Shown here piece after piece: positions 26,678-32,591 of a DNA stretch of 32,591 bases. A model generated the notes under the pieces. It was not told the DNA's origin. It did not search any database and worked only from the letters and a program-made list of their open reading frames with translations. Source of the stretch: Marivivens sp. (GTDB lineage: Bacteria; Pseudomonadota; Alphaproteobacteria; Rhodobacterales; Rhodobacteraceae); contig JAHEBS010000006.1 of the NCBI GenBank assembly GCA_024642145.1, forward strand, positions 1 to 32,591. The letters run 5' to 3'. Position numbers and translations under genes: made by a program. The first letter of the stretch is position 1. The number at the start of each line of letters is the position of its first letter.

Positions 26678-26692
26678 CTAAGGATGCGTAAA
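26678..26692. promoter_or_regulatory. Weak CtrA-like box CTAA-N7-TAAA upstream of flagellin
   Basis: CTAAGGATGCGTAAA; 6 of 8 match; about 145 nt upstream of the flagellin start. Confidence 0.25.
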
Positions 26693-26730
26693 TTCAGGCC
26701 GGCGAGATGCAAAGCATTTGAGCAATCTCG

Positions 26731-27069
26731 TCACGCCTTGCGCTGCAACGCCCCGGGCGGTGCGGCAAGCCGGCTTTTGCGACCGGTGGCATCGTAGGTT
26801 CCATGATCGGCAAGGCTGGCGCGGATCGTCGTGACGCGGTCGAGGGCGGTTTTCAGCCCCGCCAGCGCCGCCGCCAGCAGTCTTTCGTTGCGCTGGGCGG
26901 CGAGCGCCACCCGCGCAAGTTCGGTCGAGCCGCGCATCGAATCAAGTGCCGCCAGACAAGCCTCTTTGCGGCCACGCATGTCGGCAAGAGCCGCGTAGTT
27001 GCCCGCAACAAGGGCAGCACGTTCGGCCTCTAGCAAAGCCAGTGTTTCGTGGATCACCTTTTGCGTCAT
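26731..27069 (-). CDS. FlgN-like flagellar chaperone (start at 27069)
   Basis: 112 aa helical protein: MTQKVIHETLALLEAERAALVAGNYAALADMRGRKEACLAAL...; ATG overlaps the stop of the upstream FlgJ-like gene. Confidence 0.6.
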   Translation of the reverse strand: MTQKVIHETLALLEAERAALVAGNYAALADMRGRKEACLAALDSMRGSTELARVALAAQRNERLLAAALAGLKTALDRVTTIRASLADHGTYDATGRKSRLAAPPGALQRKA

Positions 27070-27317
27070 GTTCCCCCCATCGCGCGGAAAATGGATTCGG
27101 ATAGGCCGATGCCCCCTGCGGCAACCATGGCCTTGGCCTGCGCGTCGCAAAGGTAAGAGCGGAATTGATCCTCGCCAGCGCCGCCGCCGAACCCTGCAGG
27201 TGGCGCCGCGAAACCGGCCGATTTCAGCATTTCTGACAGAAATGCCGCCTCGAGCGATTGCGCAGCGGCGCGAAGGGGCGCGGTTGGTGGGGTGGCCTCG
27301 ATTGGGGGCAGGTTCAT
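27066..27317 (-). CDS. FlgJ N-terminal-type rod-binding protein (start at 27317)
   Basis: AAQSLEAAFLSEMLKSAGFAAPPAGFGGGAGEDQFRSYLCDAQAKAMVAAGGIGLSESIFRAM matches the FlgJ rod-binding domain; no muramidase domain. Confidence 0.8.
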   Translation of the reverse strand: MNLPPIEATPPTAPLRAAAQSLEAAFLSEMLKSAGFAAPPAGFGGGAGEDQFRSYLCDAQAKAMVAAGGIGLSESIFRAMGGT

Positions 27318-27357
27318 GAAAAGCTCCGTTTCGTTGAAGCCAGTTTCGCTGATCGAA

Positions 27358-27372
27358 GTAAAATTTCGGTAA
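27358..27372. promoter_or_regulatory. Weak CtrA-like box GTAA-N7-GTAA in the divergent flgJ-like/fliK intergenic region
   Basis: GTAAAATTTCGGTAA; 6 of 8 match to TTAA-N7-TTAA; GAATC (GANTC) at 27406-27410. Confidence 0.25.
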
Positions 27373-27413
27373 GCAGTTTCTGCCAAACCGGAGGTGCAGA
27401 CCGGAGAATCGAT

Positions 27414-28547
27414 ATGCCCATTGCGCCTGCCGCCCTATTGCCCGGCCCACCGTTCATGGGGACCACAAGATCCGCGCCGGAAACGGCTTCGGGTCTGGAG
27501 GAGGTATTTGCGGCGCTGTTCACGGCCACCACAGTTGGACAACCAGCGACTGAGGCTGACGTGGCAGAGGTTTCGGCGGCACCCGAGAACGATCCTGACC
27601 CGATGGCGGATTCAACCTTGGTTCAGGCCGTATCTGCAGACTGGGTCTTGCCGGCAATGTCCTCTGTGCCAGCGCCGATCGAAATGCCCGCGCAGGAGGT
27701 TCTGATGGCGGCTTCGCCGGCGCGGGCGGCCTTGGTCGCCGAACCTCCCCAGATCCGGCCCGACAGGACGGGGCCCGAGGCCACGCCGCCCACGCCCGCG
27801 TTCGATACGCCGCCAGAAGAACTGCCAGCTACCAACCCTGCGCCCATGGTCGAGCCTGCGCAGGCAGCGCCGCCGTCAATGTCACCGCCGCTAAGGCCAA
27901 GCCCGCAGATGCGCCCCGAAGCGCCACCCCAAGCGCCTTCCGCGGCGCTGCCAGCGGTGCAGATGCGAACAGACGACACGCAAACAGATGGTGAGCAGGA
28001 TCAGGGCGGCGGCGATGACAAGCGCCGCATCAAACCGCTGACCTTGAGCGCAGACCGGGCCGCCCCGGTCGTTGCGGCGCTGCCCGCCGCGCAAACGGAC
28101 ACGCGCCCGCAAGCGATCGCTGCGGCCGATGTGCCGCCCCAACCGCAACGCAGCGCGCCGGTCCATCACCAAATCGCCGCCGCGATTCAAGCTAGCCCCG
28201 ATGGACGGGTCGAGCTGCGCCTGAGCCCAGAAGAGTTAGGTCGTGTCACCATGGAAATCCGCCATGAGGGCGGCCAGATGCAGGTCAGCGTCATTGCAGA
28301 ACGGGTGGATACACAGGACCTGTTGCGCCGCAATATCGGTCTATTGGGGCAGGATTTGCGCGATCTGGGCTTTGGTGACGTGCGGTTTTCCTTTGGTGGC
28401 GATCCACGCGGTTCCGGCTCGACGCCCGATCGCGGCTTGCCGGATCAGCCACAGGCCGCGGTATCGGCAGACGCGGCCCTGCCGGAAATCACCCCGCCGC
28501 CGATATCGCAGCGCATGGTGCGCGGTGGCTTGGACCTTAGGCTTTAG
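27414..28547 (+). CDS. fliK: Flagellar hook-length control protein FliK (start at 27414)
   Basis: Long Pro/Ala-rich region then IQASPDGRVELRLSPEELGRVTMEIRHEGGQMQVSVIAERVDTQDLLRRNIGLLGQDLRDLGFGDVRFSF (Flg_hook domain). Confidence 0.9.
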   Translation: MPIAPAALLPGPPFMGTTRSAPETASGLEEVFAALFTATTVGQPATEADVAEVSAAPENDPDPMADSTLVQAVSADWVLPAMSSVPAPIEMPAQEVLMAASPARAALVAEPPQIRPDRTGPEATPPTPAFDTPPEELPATNPAPMVEPAQAAPPSMSPPLRPSPQMRPEAPPQAPSAALPAVQMRTDDTQTDGEQDQGGGDDKRRIKPLTLSADRAAPVVAALPAAQTDTRPQAIAAADVPPQPQRSAPVHHQIAAAIQASPDGRVELRLSPEELGRVTMEIRHEGGQMQVSVIAERVDTQDLLRRNIGLLGQDLRDLGFGDVRFSFGGDPRGSGSTPDRGLPDQPQAAVSADAALPEITPPPISQRMVRGGLDLRL

Positions 28548-28555
28548 GAGGTAAA

Positions 28556-29218
28556 ATGGATACAGCACTGAACCCCGTCGCCGCGCAGGGCGCTACCTCT
28601 GCAGCCGGTCGTGCGGCAAAGCCGGCGATCACCTCGGACTTTCAAACCTTTTTGCGGATGTTGACGGTCCAGATGCAGAATCAGGACCCGCTTAACCCCA
28701 TCGACTCGGCGGATTATGCCGTGCAGTTGGCAACTTTTTCGGGCGTTGAACAGCAGGTGCAGACCAACGACCTGCTTAAAAGCCTCGCCCTGCAGTTTTC
28801 CGTCTCCGGCCTCGGGCAGATGGCCGGATGGGTCGGGCGCGAGGTTCGGGCGGTTGCGCCTGTTGCGTTCGACGGCGCACCCGTCGATCTGATGTTGCCG
28901 ACAACGGCGGATGCGATTGGCGCCGATCTGGTGGTCCGCGACATGGCGGGCCAAGAGGTCCAGCGGATTGCGATTGGCGCAGCGGGCGGCCCGATGCGCT
29001 GGGATGGGCTTGGCGACGACGGGCTGCCCCTGCCAGTCGGGCTTTATGACTTTGCGGTTGAGGCATTTGGCGAATCCGGCACCACTCGGACACTGCCTGT
29101 CGAAAGCTACGCAGCCGTCACCGAGGCGCAACTGCGCAACGGCGAGATCTGGTTAAGCCGCGCGGGCGGGGCGGAAATACCGGCCTCGGCCGTAGCGGCC
29201 ATCCGCGGCGCACAATAA
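28556..29218 (+). CDS. flgD: Flagellar hook assembly protein FlgD
   Basis: TSDFQTFLRMLTVQMQNQDPLNPIDSADYAVQLATFSGVEQQVQTNDLL is diagnostic. Confidence 0.96.
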   Translation: MDTALNPVAAQGATSAAGRAAKPAITSDFQTFLRMLTVQMQNQDPLNPIDSADYAVQLATFSGVEQQVQTNDLLKSLALQFSVSGLGQMAGWVGREVRAVAPVAFDGAPVDLMLPTTADAIGADLVVRDMAGQEVQRIAIGAAGGPMRWDGLGDDGLPLPVGLYDFAVEAFGESGTTRTLPVESYAAVTEAQLRNGEIWLSRAGGAEIPASAVAAIRGAQ

Positions 29219-29312
29219 TCCGCGGTCATGGTGATCCCGACGCCCTTGGTTTCTTGACCCTCGCGGGGCAACCCGATAGGCCCTTGCGGGACCAATTTTC
29301 AGGGAAATCATC

Positions 29313-30419
29313 ATGGCTAACCCCAAGCTTCTCATCCTGGCCGGTGACGGCATCGGCCCCGAAGTCATGGCCGAAGTGAAAAAGATCATCGGCTGGTTCG
29401 GTGCCAAGCGCGGCATGGGCTTTGACGTCGAGGACGATCTGGTGGGCGGCTGCGCCTATGACAAATACGGCACGCCGCTGCATGACGACACCATGGCCAA
29501 GGCGCAAGCCGCCGATGCCGTGCTTTTGGGCGCCGTGGGCGGCCCGAAATATGACAACCTCGACTTCTCGGTCAAACCCGAACGCGGCCTGCTGCGCCTG
29601 CGCAAGGAAATGGACCTGTTCTCGAACCTGCGACCCGCCCAGTGCTTTGATGCGCTGGCGGATTTTTCCTCGTTGAAAAAGGATGTGGTCGCGGGTCTCG
29701 ACATCATGATCGTGCGCGAACTGACCTCGGGCGTTTATTTCGGTGAGCCGCGCGGCATCTTTACCGAGGGCAACGAACGAGTGGGGATCAACACCCAGCG
29801 CTACACCGAAAGCGAAGTGGCGCGCGTTGCCCGTTCGGCGTTCGAGCTGGCCCGTCGGCGCAACAACAAGGTCTGCTCGATGGAAAAGGCCAACGTGATG
29901 GAATCGGGCATTCTGTGGCGTGAGGTCGTGCAGAAGATCCACGACGAGGAATATCCCGACGTGCAGCTCAGCCACATGTACGCCGACAACGGCGCGATGC
30001 AGTTGGTGCGCTGGCCCAAGCAGTTCGACGTCATCGTAACCGACAACCTCTTTGGCGACCTGCTTTCGGACTGTGCCGCGATGCTGACCGGCTCGCTGGG
30101 CATGTTGCCATCGGCTTCGCTTGGCGCGCCGATGGCCAATGGCCGCCCCAAGGCGCTTTATGAGCCCGTCCACGGCTCGGCCCCCGATATTGCGGGTCAG
30201 GGTAAGGCCAACCCGATCGCCTGCGTTCTCTCATTCGCGATGGCGTTGCGTTACAGCTTTGATCAGGGCGCCGAGGCGGATCGTCTGGAAAAGGCGGTTG
30301 AAAAGGTGCTGGCCGATGGTGTCCGCACCGCTGATCTGATGGGCCCCGAAGGCGGGGTTCCGGTTTCGACGGGCCAGATGGGCGATGCGATCCTTGCCGC
30401 GCTAGACGCGAGTCTCTGA
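29313..30419 (+). CDS. leuB: 3-isopropylmalate dehydrogenase
   Basis: [25 protein letters not shown]...; [49 protein letters not shown]. Confidence 0.98.
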   Translation: MANPKLLILAGDGIGPEVMAEVKKIIGWFGAKRGMGFDVEDDLVGGCAYDKYGTPLHDDTMAKAQAADAVLLGAVGGPKYDNLDFSVKPERGLLRLRKEMDLFSNLRPAQCFDALADFSSLKKDVVAGLDIMIVRELTSGVYFGEPRGIFTEGNERVGINTQRYTESEVARVARSAFELARRRNNKVCSMEKANVMESGILWREVVQKIHDEEYPDVQLSHMYADNGAMQLVRWPKQFDVIVTDNLFGDLLSDCAAMLTGSLGMLPSASLGAPMANGRPKALYEPVHGSAPDIAGQGKANPIACVLSFAMALRYSFDQGAEADRLEKAVEKVLADGVRTADLMGPEGGVPVSTGQMGDAILAALDASL

Positions 30420-30436
30420 TCCGCCAACAGAACAAC

Positions 30437-30465
30437 AAAGCCTCGCCAAGCGGCGGGGCTTTTTC
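30437..30465 (+). terminator. Rho-independent terminator after leuB
   Basis: AAAGCCTCGCC-AAGC-GGCGGGGCTTT followed by TTTC; 11-bp stem with one G-T pair. Confidence 0.85.
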
Positions 30466-30541
30466 TTTGCGAAAAGCGTGTGGCAGGTTGACCACCGCGC
30501 TATTCTGCAAGATCAGTGGTTGCGCTAACAGGGAGGGTCAG

Positions 30542-31504
30542 ATGCATCACAATGTGCGGGGCGCGCTGCTGTCGCTATTGGCCTTTGCGATCTATGCTTC
30601 AACCGATGTGATCGTGAAATTTCTGGGCGGCGTCTATTCGCCCGTGCAGACGATCTTTTTCTCGACGCTGTTCAGCTTTCCGCTGGCGGTGCTGATGATC
30701 ATGCGCGACCCCGAGCCTGGCACGCTGCGCCCCAAGCACCCGTGGTGGGCACTTGCACGCGCGGTGGCCACGCTGGGCAGCGGCATCTCGGGGTTCTACG
30801 CCTTTTCGGTTCTGGAATTGACGCAGACCTACACGATCCTCTTTACCATGCCGCTGCTGATAACGGTGATGGCCGTTCCGGTGCTGGGCGAGCGCGTCCA
30901 CTGGCGTCGTGGCGCTGCAGTTCTGGTGGGGTTGGGCGGCGTCGTTGTGGCGTTGCAGCCGGGACAGACGGAGCTTGGGCTCGGCCATTTGGCGGCGCTG
31001 GTGGCCGCGGTCTGCAGCGCGACAGCCTCGGTCATCGTGCGCAAGATTGGCGCGGACGAGCGCCCCGTTGTCATCATGCTCTACCCCATGATGGCGAACT
31101 TTGTGGTGATGGGTGCGGCACTGGGATTTGTCTATCAGCCCATGCCCGTCGAACACATCGGGCTTCTGGCGTTGATGGCGATCTTGGGCAGCGCGGCAGG
31201 CCTGATCATCATCGCCGCCTACAAGTCCGCCGTAGCGATCGTGGTCGCGCCAATGCAGTATTCGCAGATCATCTGGGCGACCATTTTCGGACTGGCCGTA
31301 TTCCAAGAATCACCCAACATCCACACGCTCTACGGTGCTGCAATCATCATTGCGAGCGGGGTCTATATTGTGCTGCGCGAGGAAAAATCCGGTAGCAAAT
31401 CCAAGCGACCGGTGCTGCAGACACGTAGTCGTGCCGAGACGGGGATCAATCTGCGTATCGGGCCGTTGTTGGATCGGATGCGTGACGAAAACAGCGACAA
31501 ATAA
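30542..31504 (+). CDS. DMT superfamily (EamA-type) transporter
   Basis: About ten hydrophobic segments; LLSLLAFAIYASTDVIVKFLGG...; GGGAGGG ribosome-binding site upstream of ATG 30542. Confidence 0.88.
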   Translation: MHHNVRGALLSLLAFAIYASTDVIVKFLGGVYSPVQTIFFSTLFSFPLAVLMIMRDPEPGTLRPKHPWWALARAVATLGSGISGFYAFSVLELTQTYTILFTMPLLITVMAVPVLGERVHWRRGAAVLVGLGGVVVALQPGQTELGLGHLAALVAAVCSATASVIVRKIGADERPVVIMLYPMMANFVVMGAALGFVYQPMPVEHIGLLALMAILGSAAGLIIIAAYKSAVAIVVAPMQYSQIIWATIFGLAVFQESPNIHTLYGAAIIIASGVYIVLREEKSGSKSKRPVLQTRSRAETGINLRIGPLLDRMRDENSDK

Positions 31505-31549
31505 CGCCTTGTCAAAGCTGCCGGTTCGGTTTACCCCGCACGCCACGGT

Positions 31550-31626
31550 CGGAGCGTAGCGCAGCCTGGTAGCGCACCTGCTTCGGGAGCAGGGGGTCGG
31601 AGGTTCGAATCCTCTCGCTCCGACCA
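31550..31626 (+). tRNA. tRNA-Pro (anticodon CGG), CCA encoded
   Basis: CGGAGCG...CGCTCCG acceptor stem + ACCA; anticodon arm CCTGC-TTCGGGA-GCAGG; T-loop GGTTCGAATCC. Confidence 0.96.
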
Positions 31627-31667
31627 ATATTCCCCAAAATCCAATTCTTGCTCCCCTGTCGGGGCCG

Positions 31668-31838
31668 TCAGTCATCGGTCTGGTCGGCGGGTGCCTTGTC
31701 GTAGTCTGTCCGCAAGATGCGCTGGGCGTCGCCCTCGGGGTCGTCATACTGGCGCGACCGCAGGGTCCAGACAAAAGCCACAAGTCCCAGACCCCCCAGA
31801 ATCAGGCTGGCCGGAATGAGGTAAACCAGCACATCCAT
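31668..31838 (-). CDS. ccoS: Cytochrome oxidase maturation protein CcoS, cbb3-type (56 aa; below the supplied ORF-track cutoff)
   Basis: Translated by hand: [61 protein letters not shown] overlap with upstream P-type ATPase. Confidence 0.93.
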   Translation of the reverse strand: MDVLVYLIPASLILGGLGLVAFVWTLRSRQYDDPEGDAQRILRTDYDKAPADQTDD

Positions 31839-32591
31839 CAGCGAACCCTGAGCGCGTTGAGCGAGACGATGATCGACGACGACGACATGGCGATGGCCGC
31901 AGCAAGCGGGCTGGCAAAGCCGAGGAAGGCCAAGGGGATCGCCACCGCGTTATAGACCGCCGCCACGGCAAAGTTTTCCAGAATGCGGCGGCGCGCGGAA
32001 ATGGCCAAACGGAACGCGGCAGCGACGTTGCCAAGGTCTGGCGACAACAGCACCAGATCAGCCGCGACGCGCGATGCCTCGAGCGCCGAGGCAGGTGCCA
32101 CCGAGACATGGGCGCTGGCAAGTGCTGCGGTATCATTCAGCCCGTCACCGATCATCAGCACCTTGGCGCCCGCGGCCGTCATGGCCTGCACGGCAGCCAC
32201 CTTGCCCTCGGGCAGGATTTGCGCCTGCCAATCGGTTATGCCTGCCGCGCGGGCCGTGGCCGCAACAGCGGCGGGCTGGTCGCCTGAAATCAAGGTGACG
32301 CGGACCCCAGCCTTGGCAAAGGCCTGCACCATTTCCGCAGCGCCGGGCCGCAGCGTGTCGTCAAAACCAAAACGGGCAATCACGCGGCTGTCCTGCGCCA
32401 GAATCGTTTCCCCGCTGGCGTCGCCTGCCGCCCAATCCGCGCGTCCGAGGCGCAGTGCAGTCGCGCCTTGCGTGGCGGTCACGCCATGGCCGGGCAGTTC
32501 GCGGATCTGGTCGACGGCGGGCAGCAGCAGTCCACGTGATTTGGCCGCCGCCAGAATGGCGCGAGAACGGGGGTGCGAAGAACCCTGCGCC
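31838..32591 (-). CDS. ccoI: Copper-translocating P-type ATPase CcoI/FixI, C-terminal part (5' end outside the window)
   Basis: VTLISGDQPAAVAATARAAGITDWQAQILPEGKVAAVQAMTAAGAKVLMIGDGLNDTAALASAHVSVAPASALEASRVAADLVLL; followed by ccoS; frame open to window edge. Confidence 0.9.
   Translation of the reverse strand, partial: AQGSSHPRSRAILAAAKSRGLLLPAVDQIRELPGHGVTATQGATALRLGRADWAAGDASGETILAQDSRVIARFGFDDTLRPGAAEMVQAFAKAGVRVTLISGDQPAAVAATARAAGITDWQAQILPEGKVAAVQAMTAAGAKVLMIGDGLNDTAALASAHVSVAPASALEASRVAADLVLLSPDLGNVAAAFRLAISARRRILENFAVAAVYNAVAIPLAFLGFASPLAAAIAMSSSSIIVSLNALRVR

Noticed and set aside
29226-30173. 315-aa minus-strand ORF opposite leuB
   Set aside because: Antisense to leuB, His-rich shadow ORF
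31550-31626. tRNA-Pro as a possible integration site for a genomic island
   Set aside because: No integrase, direct repeat of the tRNA 3' end, or mobile gene seen within the window; the neighbours are housekeeping genes
31310-31783. 157-aa minus-strand ORF containing [24 protein letters not shown]
   Set aside because: This is the familiar spurious translation of the antisense strand of a tRNA gene (tRNA-Pro at 31550-31626); it also runs across the end of the transporter gene
1-32591. CRISPR arrays, transposons, phage or toxin-antitoxin/defence modules
   Set aside because: No tandem repeat-spacer pattern, transposase/integrase-like ORF or terminal inverted repeats were recognised on either strand

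Overview
GC-rich alphaproteobacterial window, Rhodobacteraceae-like by gene content and order. About 29 kb is a dense, multi-operon flagellar/motility cluster. From the left it carries: 'motB (truncated by the window edge)-flgE-flgK-flgL-flgI (+); fliP-fliN-fliH-like-fliF (-); fliL-DUF6468-like-motE-like-motA-large exported AMIN-like protein-lytic transglycosylase-flhA-fliR-flhB-FliJ-like (+); a second FliL-like gene-flgH-flgA-flgG-flgF-fliQ-fliE-flgC-flgB (-); fliI (+); DUF1217-flbT-flaF-flagellin-flgN-like-flgJ(N)-like (-); fliK-flgD (+). It is followed by housekeeping genes: leuB, an EamA/DMT transporter, tRNA-Pro(CGG), and the ccoI(partial)-ccoS end of a cbb3 oxidase assembly operon. I see no mobile elements, CRISPR arrays or defence systems. 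I did not find a clearly novel system. The points most worth following up are: (1) a recurrent CtrA-like TTAA-N7-TTAA motif in five intergenic/promoter regions of the cluster; (2) a 629-aa exported protein next to motE/motA that may play a MotC-like role; (3) two FliL paralogs; (4) a structured flagellin leader plus a 10-bp hairpin between flagellin and flaF-flbT; (5) absence of fliG and fliM from the window.
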